A stretch of 43,923 nt of DNA from an uncultured Hungatella sp. (GTDB taxonomy: Bacteria; Bacillota; Clostridia; Lachnospirales; Lachnospiraceae): NCBI GenBank assembly GCA_910588505.1, contig CAJUPQ010000025.1:1-43923 (forward strand), in the 5' to 3' direction. The notes under the pieces are model-generated. The model was not told where the DNA came from. It saw nothing but the letters and a program-made list of their open reading frames with translations, and searched no databases. A program made the translations under genes and the position numbers. Positions within the stretch are counted from its first letter, which is position 1, and the number at the start of each line of letters is the position of its first letter. This document shows positions 7,583-16,213 of this stretch, piece by piece.

Positions 7583-9967
7583 TCACTCCTCTTTCACCAA
7601 CCGCGCAAACGAAGCAAACATCTTCTTAACCCCCACCCTATCAAAATTCACCGTCACCTCAAAATCCTTAGCCCCATCCTTGATATTTTCCACAACCCCG
7701 GCCCCGAATTTTGTGCTGACCACCCGGTCGCCCACCTTGTAATCCAAAGATTTCGCCTTTTCCACCGAAAAACTCTTCCCGAATCCCGGCGAACTTTTCG
7801 GCCCGCTCTGTGACGCATAGGGGTTAAATCCCGGCTGAAAGCTGTTGCCTCCGCTTGCTCTGCCAAGCCCACGGCCGCCTCTCGTCCTGCCACCTGCACC
7901 AGGACTTTTATCTCCCCCGTCTGCTGCAACATTGGTCTTCCCGGACCCATGCTCCGCTTTGCTCCCCTCCTCATTCCAGGGAAGTCCGTCCTCCTGCCAG
8001 CCTTCATCCGGGTCTTTCCCCCCTGCCGAACTTCCTGCGCCTCTCTGCAGCCTTCCCAAAAGTTCATTGGGGATCTCCTCCACAAATCGGCTGGTGCGGC
8101 TGTAGCGTGTCTCCCCGTTTATCATCCGCGCCCTGGCCCCTGTCAGCATAAGATGCTTTTTCGCCCGGGTCATGCCCACATAGCACAGACGGCGCTCCTC
8201 CTCCATGTCGCCCTCCTCGCCGGACATGATAGACATGTAGCTGGGAAACAGCCCCTCCTCCATGCCGCTTAAGTAAACATGTTCAAACTCCAGACCTTTT
8301 GCGCTGTGAAGAGTCATAAGAGTCAACTTCCGCTCCGACTGGTCCAGGGCGTCCACATCAGCCACCAGGGAAACCTCCTCCAAAAACTCCTCCAGCGTAG
8401 GATTCTCGGTCTCCTGCCAGTAGCTGACAGCCTTGCTGATCAGCTCATTGATATTTTCCAGACGGCTCTCCGCCTCCACGTCGCCCTCAGCTTCCAGCTC
8501 CGTCTTATACCCGGTGTCGGTGAGAATATCCTCCATAAGCTGTTTCAGGGTATAGCCCTCCCCTTTTAGCCGCCCCCGAAACTCCTCGATCAGGTCCGTA
8601 AACCGGCCGATCTTCTCCGCCGCCTTGCCAAGCCCCGGAATCACCCTGGCCCGGCACATGGCGTCATAGAGGCTGTAGCCGTTGGCAGAGGCGAAAACAG
8701 TCACCTTTCCCATAGATGCCGCCCCGATCCCCCGCTTTGGCACATTGACGATGCGATTCACCGCCAGGTCGTCCTTTCCATTAGAAATGGTCTTCAGATA
8801 GCACAAAATGTCCTTGATCTCTTTCCTCTGGTAGAAATTCACCCCTCCAACCAGCCGGTAGGGAACATTGAACCGGATACACTGCTCCTCCAACACCCTG
8901 GACTGGGCGTTGGTTCTGTAGAGCACCGTGCAGTCCTCATAGGCATAGCCCTTGGACAGAATATTGCGCAGGATAAACTCCGCCTCGTCCCCTGCCTGGT
9001 CAAATTGCCGGTATCCCAGGCTGTCTCCCCGTTCATTGGCTGTCCACAGGGTCTTGTCCTTCCGCCCCTGGTTATTTTTGATCACCTCATTGGCCCCGTC
9101 CAGGATATTCTGGGTGGACCGGTAATTCTGCTCCAGTTTAATAACCCTTGCCCCTGGGAAAGAATCCTCAAAATTTAAGATATTCCGGATATCCGCCCCC
9201 CGAAACTTGTAAATAGACTGATCGTCGTCGCCCACCACGCAGAGATTCTTATACTTATCTGCCAGCAGCCGCACCAGCTCGAACTGGGCCTTGTTGGTAT
9301 CCTGGTACTCGTCGATCATGATATAGCGGAATCGCTCCTGGTAATAGTCCAGCACCTGGGGCTGCCCCCGAAAAAGCTCCACCGTCTTCACGATCAGGTC
9401 GTCAAAATCCAGGGCATTGTTGCGCTTTAAAAACTTCTGGTACTCCTCATAGATCTTTGCCACGGTCTCGTCATACACGCTTCCCGATGCCAGCTTCATG
9501 TACTCCGCCGGCGTGATCAGCTGGTCCTTGGCCCTGGAGATCTCCGACATCACCACCCGCTCCTTGTACATCCTCCGGTCCACATCCATGGCCTTGTACA
9601 CCTGCTTTATGGCTGTCTTCTGGTCATCTGTGTCATAGATGCTGAAGTTGGTCTCATACTCCAGAAAGTCGATGTGCCTCCGAAGGATCCTGACGCAGGT
9701 GGAATGGAAAGTGCTGACCCACACGCTGTCCGCCCCAAACTCCACCTGCCGGTCCACCCTCTCCCGCATTTCCCCTGCCGCCTTGTTGGTAAATGTAATG
9801 GCCATAATGTTCCACGGCTTCACCTGCTTCTCCTCGATCAGATAGGCGATCCTGTGAGTCAAAACCCTGGTCTTGCCCGAACCGGCCCCGGCCAGCACCA
9901 AAAGAGGTCCCTCGGTGCAGAAAACAGCCTCCCTCTGCATGGGATTAAGCATCTCGTATTTATCCAT
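7583..9967 (-). CDS. pcrA: UvrD/Rep-family 3'-5' DNA helicase PcrA
   Basis: A 794-residue superfamily 1 helicase for DNA repair and replication-fork maintenance. Visible motifs: Q-motif LNPMQREAV, motif I AGAGSGKT, motif II IDEYQDTN, motif III VVGDDDQSIYKFRGA, motif IV KLEQNYRS, motif V TLMTLHSAKGLEF and motif VI YVGMTRAKK. The last 55 residues (YKVGDRVVSTKFGAGVV) form the conserved C-terminal Tudor-like domain that contacts RNA polymerase in known PcrA proteins. A Gly-rich disordered linker precedes it. I chose ATG at 9967; a TTG ten codons earlier is open in frame but the conserved start MDKYEMLNPMQ fits the ATG. The gene stands alone, with a terminator upstream (10,020-10,048). Confidence 0.95.
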   Translation of the reverse strand: MDKYEMLNPMQREAVFCTEGPLLVLAGAGSGKTRVLTHRIAYLIEEKQVKPWNIMAITFTNKAAGEMRERVDRQVEFGADSVWVSTFHSTCVRILRRHIDFLEYETNFSIYDTDDQKTAIKQVYKAMDVDRRMYKERVVMSEISRAKDQLITPAEYMKLASGSVYDETVAKIYEEYQKFLKRNNALDFDDLIVKTVELFRGQPQVLDYYQERFRYIMIDEYQDTNKAQFELVRLLADKYKNLCVVGDDDQSIYKFRGADIRNILNFEDSFPGARVIKLEQNYRSTQNILDGANEVIKNNQGRKDKTLWTANERGDSLGYRQFDQAGDEAEFILRNILSKGYAYEDCTVLYRTNAQSRVLEEQCIRFNVPYRLVGGVNFYQRKEIKDILCYLKTISNGKDDLAVNRIVNVPKRGIGAASMGKVTVFASANGYSLYDAMCRARVIPGLGKAAEKIGRFTDLIEEFRGRLKGEGYTLKQLMEDILTDTGYKTELEAEGDVEAESRLENINELISKAVSYWQETENPTLEEFLEEVSLVADVDALDQSERKLTLMTLHSAKGLEFEHVYLSGMEEGLFPSYMSIMSGEEGDMEEERRLCYVGMTRAKKHLMLTGARARMINGETRYSRTSRFVEEIPNELLGRLQRGAGSSAGGKDPDEGWQEDGLPWNEEGSKAEHGSGKTNVAADGGDKSPGAGGRTRGGRGLGRASGGNSFQPGFNPYASQSGPKSSPGFGKSFSVEKAKSLDYKVGDRVVSTKFGAGVVENIKDGAKDFEVTVNFDRVGVKKMFASFARLVKEE

Positions 9968-10019
9968 TCTCCTACCGCCTTTTCTCCTGTTTTGCAATCA
10001 TGTTCTATGGTCCTACCTC

Positions 10020-10048
10020 AAAAAGGCCCTGCTCCCGCAGGACCCTTT
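10020..10048 (-). terminator. Intrinsic terminator after the TSCPD gene
   Basis: On the minus strand AAAGG-G-TCCTGC pairs with GCAGG-G-CCTTT around a GGGA loop and runs into five T residues. It lies 40 bases after the TSCPD gene and upstream of pcrA. Confidence 0.75.
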
Positions 10049-10087
10049 CTTCACACCTTCACAGCCTTTGTATCCACTGTCGGCCTC

Positions 10088-10351
10088 TCATCCGGCCTGC
10101 TTTGACTCCTCATAAGCCTGCCGCACCACCCGGGCCAGCTGATCCGCGCAGGAAGTGTTCTTCCTTCCGCAGAGATTGCCGATAAAATACCCCTCGATCT
10201 GCTCCACGGTCATCCCGTCAATGACCTTGCAGATGGCCTTCAGATTGCCGTTGCATCCGTTGGTGAACACCACATTAGTCACCACATTGTCATTGAGATC
10301 AAAACAGATCTTGCTGGAACACACACCCTTAGGCGTCATCTCATATCTCAT
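10088..10351 (-). CDS. TSCPD domain-containing protein (TIGR03905 type)
   Basis: An 87-residue protein that consists of a single TSCPD domain, named for the motif present here as TSCADQLARVV. Other conserved elements are the N-terminal beta hairpin with two Cys (KGVCSSKICFDL) and GCNGNLKAI. The domain also occurs at the C-terminus of class II ribonucleotide reductases, where its Cys residues may bind metal; the free-standing clostridial form has no established function. The gene follows ridA on the same strand after 29 bases, so the two are probably co-transcribed, and a terminator follows. Confidence 0.85.
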   Translation of the reverse strand: MRYEMTPKGVCSSKICFDLNDNVVTNVVFTNGCNGNLKAICKVIDGMTVEQIEGYFIGNLCGRKNTSCADQLARVVRQAYEESKQAG

Positions 10352-10380
10352 GGGGCTTACCTCCTGTCTGATATCCTGCC

Positions 10381-10764
10381 TTACTTCTTGCAGTAAGCAA
10401 CCGCCTCGATCTCAACCAGCGCACCCTTTGGAAGGGCAGCCACCTCAAAGGCGGCCCTTGCCGGGTAATCGCCCTCAAAGAACGTCCCGTACACTTCATT
10501 CATAGCCCCAAAATCGCTGATATGCTGCAAAAGCACCGTGGTCTTCACCACATCCTCCATACCCAGACCCTGGCTCTCCAGGATGGCTTTTATGTTAGTC
10601 AGGGACTGCTTTGTCTGGCTGGCAATATCCGCCCCCGCAAACTCCCCCGTAGCCGGGTCGATCGGCAACTGCCCGGACACAAACACCACATCCCCAGCCT
10701 GAACCGCCTGGGAATAAGGACCGATGGCTGACGGCGCGTTGGTAGTCGCATATACTTTTTTCAT
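10381..10764 (-). CDS. ridA: RidA-family 2-iminobutanoate/2-iminopropanoate deaminase
   Basis: 127 residues, the usual RidA length. RidA hydrolyses reactive enamine/imine intermediates released by PLP enzymes. Family marks are APSAIGPYSQAV, VFVSGQLPIDP, the substrate-binding region near YPARAAFEVAALPKGALVEIEAVA with the Arg that binds the carboxylate, and the invariant Glu near the C-terminus. The start is ATG at 10,764, with AGAGGAGA upstream. The frame is open 32 codons further but without a conserved sequence. Confidence 0.92.
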   Translation of the reverse strand: MKKVYATTNAPSAIGPYSQAVQAGDVVFVSGQLPIDPATGEFAGADIASQTKQSLTNIKAILESQGLGMEDVVKTTVLLQHISDFGAMNEVYGTFFEGDYPARAAFEVAALPKGALVEIEAVAYCKK

Positions 10765-11010
10765 GATCACATTCTCCTCTTCTATGTCTGATACTATATT
10801 TTTAAGGGGTGTCCCCTCTGATGTGCTACCTATTATATCGAATCGCTGACAGGATTTCAATCACTTTGTAACAGGAAGTTGCATAAATTCCGGGACATGG
10901 CAGGTATTTCCTCAAAAATAGGGTCCAATGCCATCCCTTTTATCTACCCCGCCTCAACTGTCACCTGTCCTCTCAAAATCCCCTGACAATCCCGCTTCAT
11001 GGGAACCGGC

Positions 11011-11112
11011 CTATGTACAAACGGGATACGCTGCCAGCATCCTCCCTCCGATTTCTATAAATCCCGGTTCCATCAGTTCTTCCATAATAAATTCTCTTTT
11101 GCTCTTCCCCAT
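11011..11112 (-). pseudogene. Short 33-residue open frame behind the ATPase remnant, probably a truncated gene
   Basis: ATG at 11,112 begins three bases after the stop of the ATPase remnant and the end of that gene (CAGGAG) serves as its ribosome site. It encodes MGKSKREFIMEELMEPGFIE and 13 further residues before TAG. Coupled placement suggests a genuine second gene of the former ATPase operon. The short length and the open frame continuing after the stop suggest it is cut short. No function can be assigned. Confidence 0.3.
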
Positions 11113-11116
11113 ATCC

Positions 11117-11646
11117 CTACTCCTGTATCACATAGGCCTCAACCATGATCCGGTCAAGGGCATTATTGAACGTCCAAACCTCAAAACCATGCTCCCCACA
11201 TGTTAACTGCTCCACCTCGGTACATCCTTTGGCCCTGGATCTTAGCTGGTATACCTTGATCTGTTCCCGGCTCAATAAATCGTCAGAGCCATAACCCAGC
11301 CGCCTGCACAGCTCCTCCCTGTTCTCCCTCTCTGACAGGCTGATCATGTTGTTCATATGCTGTAAAATAATATCGCTGTGGGTAGTAACCGTCATATCAA
11401 CCTGACCATTGACCAGCTGACAGATCACTCTGGCCATCTTCTGCATCACACAGACCATAACATGTTCATCTGTATGATCTATCCTCTCCCAGATTATTTT
11501 GGAAACTGTATACTCAACCCCACCTCGGCTGCCTGGGCCGTGCTGCTGCCCTGTGTCCGCGCGGACTCTATCTCGGCAGCTTCAATCTTACCGTATCCTG
11601 TCACCTTTAATTTCCAATGCAATCTCCCAGCCCCTTCCGCCTTCAT
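11117..11646 (-). pseudogene. Remnant of an AAA/OLD-like ATPase gene with an internal deletion and frameshift
   Basis: Two pieces of one protein are visible in different frames. From ATG 11,646 comes an N-terminal piece with LHWKLKVTGYGKIEAAEIE, the first strands of a DUF3696-type ATPase, whose frame soon stops. From about 11,520 a second frame reads EYTVSKIIWERIDHTDEH and then continues as the 113-residue open frame at 11,458-11,117 with TVTTHSDIILQHMNNMISL, the D-loop/H-loop region of such ATPases. The P-loop and Walker B segments are missing. The gene therefore appears decayed by deletion. Whether the C-terminal frame is still translated is unknown. Confidence 0.55.
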
Positions 11647-11667
11647 GGCCTTTAAGCCCCCTTCTTC

Positions 11668-12519
11668 TCACCCCCGCCTCTCCCCAATCACCTCCAGATA
11701 CCGCCTAAGGGCGTCCTGCCAGGAAGGCATAGGCTCAAATCCCATGTCCCGAAGCTTAGACTTATCCATCCTGCTGTTCATAGGCCGCTTAGCCCTGGCC
11801 GGGTACATGTCGCTGCTGACCGGGCTCACCTTCACCTGGATGCCCGCCTCCTTAAAGATCTCACAGGCAAACTCATACCAGCTGCACAGCCCCTCATTGG
11901 TGGCGTGGTAGCGGCCGTATTTCTCCGTCTCCACCATGTCCACAAGAAGCCTTGCAAGGTCATAAGTGTAGGTGGGGGACCCGATCTGATCATCCACCAC
12001 AGTCAGGCTGTCCCTGGTCTTCCCCAGGTTCAGCATGGTCTTTATAAAATTCTTGCCATTAACCCCAAACACCCAGGCAATGCGCACGATAAAATATTTC
12101 TCAAGGGTCTCCACCGCCAGCTCGCCCTCATACTTGGTCTGGCCGTAGACGTTAAGCGGCTCCCGCTCATCATCCGGCTCCCAGGGTCTTTCCCCCTGGC
12201 CGTTGAACACATAATCCGTGCTGATGTACATAAGCTTGCAGTCCAGATCCCGGCACACGCTCACAATATGCTCAGTGCCCTTTGCATTGACCAGACGGCA
12301 CAGCTCCTCATGGTCCTCCGCCGCGTCCACCGCCGTATAGGCCGCACAGTGTACCACAGCCTCCGGCGCCGCCTGGGTGACGACGCGCCTCACGGCCTCC
12401 TGATCCGTGATATCCATATTGTCAATGTCTACGCCGACAGCTGTGTGGCCCCTTTTCTCCAGCTCCTTTATCACATCATGCCCAAGCTGCCCCTTCACGC
12501 CTGTTACCAATACTTTCAT
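11668..12519 (-). CDS. rfbD: dTDP-4-dehydrorhamnose reductase
   Basis: A 283-residue short-chain dehydrogenase/reductase of the RmlD type, which reduces dTDP-4-dehydro-L-rhamnose with NAD(P)H. Evidence: N-terminal Rossmann motif VTGVKGQLGHDV, the active-site pair STDYVFNG and YGQTKYEGE (Tyr-x-x-x-Lys), and the C-terminal substrate region RPMNSRMDKSKL. It is the last gene of rfbA-rfbB-rfbD, 96 bases after rfbB. The epimerase rfbC, needed for L-rhamnose, is not in this window. Confidence 0.92.
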   Translation of the reverse strand: MKVLVTGVKGQLGHDVIKELEKRGHTAVGVDIDNMDITDQEAVRRVVTQAAPEAVVHCAAYTAVDAAEDHEELCRLVNAKGTEHIVSVCRDLDCKLMYISTDYVFNGQGERPWEPDDEREPLNVYGQTKYEGELAVETLEKYFIVRIAWVFGVNGKNFIKTMLNLGKTRDSLTVVDDQIGSPTYTYDLARLLVDMVETEKYGRYHATNEGLCSWYEFACEIFKEAGIQVKVSPVSSDMYPARAKRPMNSRMDKSKLRDMGFEPMPSWQDALRRYLEVIGERRG

Positions 12520-12615
12520 GCTCTTTATTCTCCATATCCGATTTTATGTCCCGTCAGTTTTTTGTGCTCCGTGATCTTTCCCCGGACCACCGCCCATTGA
12601 CGGCCCGTTTTGTCC

Positions 12616-13641
12616 TTACTCCAGTCTCTCCCCGTACATCTTTTCAAAATAGTTTGTGTACTCCCCAGAGATGATGTGCTCCCACCACTCCCGGTTATCC
12701 AGATACCACTGAATGGTCTGTTCAATGCCCGTGTCAAAATTGTACGTGGGCCTCCACCCCAGCTCCGTCTCCAGCTTTGTCGGGTCAATGGCATACCGCA
12801 TGTCGTGGCCCGGACGGTCGGTGACAAACCGGATCAGGCTCTCCGGCTTGTGAAGACTCTTAAGAATGGTCTTTACCACCTCCAGGTTAGTCTTCTCATT
12901 GTGGCCGCCCACATTGTACACCTCTCCCACCCGACCCTTGTGAAGGATCAGGTCAATAGCCTGGCAGTGGTCCTCTACATGGAGCCAGTCCCTGACATTT
13001 TCCCCCTTCCCGTACACCGGAAGTTCTTCGTCAGCCAAAGCCCGGCTGATGATCAGAGGGATCAATTTCTCCGGAAAATGGTAAGGCCCGTAGTTGTTAG
13101 AGCACCTGGAAATAGTCACCGGAAGCCCGTAGGTCCTGTAATAGGCCAGTACAAACAGATCCGCGCTGGCCTTGGAGGAACTGTAGGGGCTTGAGGTGTG
13201 GATGGGCGTATCCTCCGTAAAAAACAGATCCGGCCTGTCCAGAGGCAGATCCCCGTAGACCTCGTCCGTAGATACCTGGTGATACCGCTTCACCCCCCAG
13301 GTCCTGGAAGCGTCCAAAAGCACCCTGGTCCCCATAACATTGGTCTGCACAAAGATGCCCGGGTCTGTGATAGACCGGTCCACATGGCTCTCCGCCGCGA
13401 AATTCACCACCATGTCAAACCGCTCCCTCTCAAACAGATCCATAATAAAGGGCTCGTCGGCAATATCCCCTTTGACAAACTTATAATTAGGCTCATGTTC
13501 CACGGGCTTTAAGGTCTCCAGATTCCCCGCGTAGGTCAAAAGGTCCAGATTCACGATCTCATACTCCGGATACTTCTTTACCATATGATGAACAAAATTG
13601 CCGCCGATAAACCCGGCTCCGCCTGTAACTAAAATCTTCAT
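12616..13641 (-). CDS. rfbB: dTDP-glucose 4,6-dehydratase
   Basis: 341 residues, the normal RmlB length. It converts dTDP-glucose to dTDP-4-keto-6-deoxyglucose using bound NAD. The Rossmann motif is VTGGAGFIGGNF; the catalytic Thr-Asp-Glu triad appears as STDEVYGD; YSSSKASADL carries the Tyr and Lys; and RCSNNYGPYHFPEKLIP is the substrate region. ATG at 13,641 has a GGAGGA ribosome site. It is the middle gene of the dTDP-sugar operon. Confidence 0.95.
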   Translation of the reverse strand: MKILVTGGAGFIGGNFVHHMVKKYPEYEIVNLDLLTYAGNLETLKPVEHEPNYKFVKGDIADEPFIMDLFERERFDMVVNFAAESHVDRSITDPGIFVQTNVMGTRVLLDASRTWGVKRYHQVSTDEVYGDLPLDRPDLFFTEDTPIHTSSPYSSSKASADLFVLAYYRTYGLPVTISRCSNNYGPYHFPEKLIPLIISRALADEELPVYGKGENVRDWLHVEDHCQAIDLILHKGRVGEVYNVGGHNEKTNLEVVKTILKSLHKPESLIRFVTDRPGHDMRYAIDPTKLETELGWRPTYNFDTGIEQTIQWYLDNREWWEHIISGEYTNYFEKMYGERLE

Positions 13642-13760
13642 GATGATCTCCTCCGTCTTCTATCTTACCTTCAATCTTACCAGATGAAACACATTCAGAC
13701 TGAACGTGTTCAAACTTATATTCCCTAATCCGTTTCTTATTGCCCCTCACAGCCTGACTG

Positions 13761-14642
13761 TCAGCTGTCAATAAATTTTCCCGCCAGCACGTCCAGCAGA
13801 TACTGGCCGTATTGGTTCTTTTTCAGAGGCTCAATATTCTCCAAAAGCTGGTCTTTTGTGATCCAGCGGTTTAAGTAGGCGATCTCCTCCAGACACCCCA
13901 GTTTCCGGTGCTGGTGGGACTCCATAGTCCGCACAAAGTTGGTGGCGTCCACCAGAGATTCGTGAGTCCCCGTATCCAGCCAGGTAAAGCCCTGACCTAA
14001 AAGCTCCACCTCCAGTTTTCCGTCTTCCAGATAGATCCTGTTCAAATCTGTGATCTCCAGCTCGCCGCGGGCGGAAGGCTTTAAGTTCCTGGCATACTCT
14101 GCCACCCGGTTGTCGTAAAAATAAAGGCCGGTGACACAGTAGTTGGACTTTGGCTCTGCCGGCTTTTCCTCAATGGAAATGGCCTTGCCGTCAGAATCAA
14201 ACTCCACAATGCCGAACCGCTCCGGGTCATCGACATAGTAGCCGAACACTGTGGCCCCCTCCTGCTTGTTGGCGGCCCGCAGAAGCCTTTTTTTCAGCCC
14301 GTGGCCCGCAAAAATATTGTCCCCAAGGATCATAGCCACATGATCCCCGCCAATAAAGTCCGCCCCGATGATAAACGCCTGCGCCAGCCCGTCGGGAGAC
14401 GGCTGCACCGCGTAGCTAAGGCTGATCCCAAACTGATGCCCGTCCCCCAGAAGGTGTTCAAACCTTGGAGTATCCTCCGGCGTGGAGATAATCAGGATCT
14501 CCCGGATCCCCGCGCTCATAAGCACGGACAGCGGATAGTAGATCATAGGTTTATCGTAAATGGGAAGCAGCTGCTTGGATGTAACCGTAGTCAACGGATA
14601 AAGCCTGGTCCCCGACCCGCCGGCCAAAATAATACCCTTCAT
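13761..14642 (-). CDS. rfbA: Glucose-1-phosphate thymidylyltransferase
   Basis: A 293-residue nucleotidyltransferase that makes dTDP-glucose from glucose-1-phosphate and dTTP. The nucleotide-binding loop LAGGSGTRLYPLT is at the N-terminus, followed by SKQLLPIYDKPMIYYPLS, LGDNIFAGHG and the sugar-binding EEKPAEPKSNY. I chose ATG at 14,642 (MKGIILAGG), with TTGGAGG upstream. It is the first gene of the rfb operon and is preceded by a clear promoter. Confidence 0.95.
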   Translation of the reverse strand: MKGIILAGGSGTRLYPLTTVTSKQLLPIYDKPMIYYPLSVLMSAGIREILIISTPEDTPRFEHLLGDGHQFGISLSYAVQPSPDGLAQAFIIGADFIGGDHVAMILGDNIFAGHGLKKRLLRAANKQEGATVFGYYVDDPERFGIVEFDSDGKAISIEEKPAEPKSNYCVTGLYFYDNRVAEYARNLKPSARGELEITDLNRIYLEDGKLEVELLGQGFTWLDTGTHESLVDATNFVRTMESHQHRKLGCLEEIAYLNRWITKDQLLENIEPLKKNQYGQYLLDVLAGKFIDS

Positions 14643-14673
14643 AGTATGTCCTCCAATTCTCTTGTTTAGACAC

Positions 14674-14704
14674 ATTATAAAGGGTTACGTTACGTCACTG
14701 TCAA
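14674..14704 (-). promoter_or_regulatory. Promoter of the rfbABD operon
   Basis: On the minus strand a consensus TTGACA (14,704-14,699) and a consensus TATAAT (14,679-14,674) are separated by 19 bases, longer than the ideal 17. The spacer contains a tandem ACGTAACGTAAC. The long spacer could make the promoter dependent on an activator, but this is inference. The distance to the rfbA start is about 32 bases. Confidence 0.65.
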
Positions 14705-14763
14705 GGGGGTTTTTCTGTTTTTTGAAATATTTTATTCCGTTAGATTTCGTTTATGGGGGAGTT

Positions 14764-14988
14764 GAATTAGTGTATAATTGAGTGAGCAAAAGGGGCGGAG
14801 GTTGTCGTGGAGCCAGTAGGGAGCGAAGGGAGGCTGTGTGCCGTTTGGGTTCAGATATGCCAAGCATTCCGCTTTAAGGGCTCATCGGAATGCCTGACAT
14901 ATCTGAACCCGGACGGGACATCTCTCCTTCTCTGACTGGCATCACGACAACCTCCGCCCTTTGCTCACTCAATAATACCCCCAAATTC
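14764..14988. repeat. Dispersed repeat family, copy B: complete element with inverted ends and a long hairpin
   Basis: About 225 bases. Both ends carry the same arm in opposite orientation: GAATT, then TGTATAATTGAGTGAGCA on the left and GTATTATTGAGTGAGCA on the right, followed on both by GGGCGGAGGTTGTCGTG. In the middle, 14,847-14,871 and 14,886-14,910 form 25-base arms that differ at only two positions, around a 14-base loop. The element has no plausible gene and fills the gap between the rfb promoter and the 3' end of the MerR-methyltransferase gene. Confidence 0.8.
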
Positions 14989-15028
14989 CGCTCCCCCGGT
15001 ACAGCCATTTCGCCATACCACCCCCCGC

Positions 15029-16213
15029 CTATGTTCCGCACACAAACATCCCTGCCATCTTGGTGATCCTGATTCCGCCTTTCTCCTCGATCTTCCGCTC
15101 CAGGAACCGTTTAAACTCCTTCTGCCGATTGCCCAGTATCTCCCCCTGATTTCCGTGGCAGGACATAATATAGTCTAACAGAGGTTCCGCCTGGTCAACC
15201 AGAAGATAATCCTCATACATCACCTTCTCCACTTTTTGAAACACCTTTTCCAGGATCCCCTGTCCGTTTTCCAGGCCAAACAGCTCATACAGGGCCACGT
15301 CCGACAGCGCGATCCTCGGGTCAAACTCCTGGACCAGCAGGGTGATCTCCCTCATATGCTCCTTCCCGTAAGCGCTGCAGTAGAATCCCCCGCCATTTTT
15401 AAGCACCCGCCGGATCTCCTCCAGAGCCTGATAAATATCTTTTACATAAAACAGCACATGGTTGGCAATCACCCCGTCAAACATCTGGTCTCCATAGGAA
15501 AGCTTCTGGCAGTCCTCAGTCTGAAAGATCAGCTCTGTCCGCCCGCTTTTTTTCAGGATCTCCGCCGCGTCCTCCACCATGCCGGAAGAGATATCCGTCA
15601 CATAGATCTCCTTATCTTTTATCATGTCAATGGGAACCTGCTGCCATAGCTGCCCGTTTCCGCATCCCACCTCCAGAACCCGCTCCATCTGTTCAAATGG
15701 TATCTGCCCCGCGATCCATGAAAACCATGGAACCGGATTGCGGGAAAAACGCCGGTGCAGCTGGATCCTGGCATTGATGTTCACGGAATTTTTGTACTGC
15801 TCCACCACCGCGTGCTCCATGTTGGTGATGTGGATCAGATTCAAAATGTCATTCCAGTCAATGGCCCCTGACGCCTCCGCCATGCGGGCGGTATCATCAA
15901 GAGTCCGCTCCATCATCTCCAGGTGCCGGATCCTCTTCCGTATCAGCTCTTTCTGCAGCTTTAGGGAGTGGGTCATGTCCTCCCTGCCCTCATGGATGGT
16001 CAGGGCCATGATCTCCTCCAGGGAAAATCCCAGATACTTCAAACACAGGATCCTCTGGAGACGGCCAAAATCCTCATCTGTGTACAGCCGATACCCAGCC
16101 TCGCTCACTTTGCTGGGCTTTAAGATCCCCTGCTTGTCGTAAAACCGGATGGTGCGGATAGTCACCTTGGCTTTTCTGGCAAATTCCCCTGAAGTGTAGT
16201 AGCCGCCGCTCAC
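15029..16213 (-). CDS. MerR-family regulator fused to a SAM-dependent methyltransferase
   Basis: A 394-residue two-domain protein. Residues 1-70 are a MerR winged helix (SGEFARKAKVTIRTIRFYDK, then KLGF-like CLKYLGFSLEEIM) followed by the dimerisation helix to about 112. Residues 165-290 are a class I methyltransferase with motif I VLEVGCGNGQLW (179-190) and a later DGVIANHVLFYV. The start is GTG at 16,213, overlapping the stop of the P-II-like gene, so the genes are coupled. MerR proteins with C-terminal enzyme domains usually respond to small molecules. The methyl acceptor is unknown, and a small molecule is more likely than DNA. Confidence 0.85.
   Translation of the reverse strand: MSGGYYTSGEFARKAKVTIRTIRFYDKQGILKPSKVSEAGYRLYTDEDFGRLQRILCLKYLGFSLEEIMALTIHEGREDMTHSLKLQKELIRKRIRHLEMMERTLDDTARMAEASGAIDWNDILNLIHITNMEHAVVEQYKNSVNINARIQLHRRFSRNPVPWFSWIAGQIPFEQMERVLEVGCGNGQLWQQVPIDMIKDKEIYVTDISSGMVEDAAEILKKSGRTELIFQTEDCQKLSYGDQMFDGVIANHVLFYVKDIYQALEEIRRVLKNGGGFYCSAYGKEHMREITLLVQEFDPRIALSDVALYELFGLENGQGILEKVFQKVEKVMYEDYLLVDQAEPLLDYIMSCHGNQGEILGNRQKEFKRFLERKIEEKGGIRITKMAGMFVCGT

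Noticed and set aside
15029..16213. The MerR-fused methyltransferase as the missing BREX modification enzyme
   Set aside because: It lacks an adenine or cytosine DNA-methylase motif and belongs to a different, GC-richer operon.
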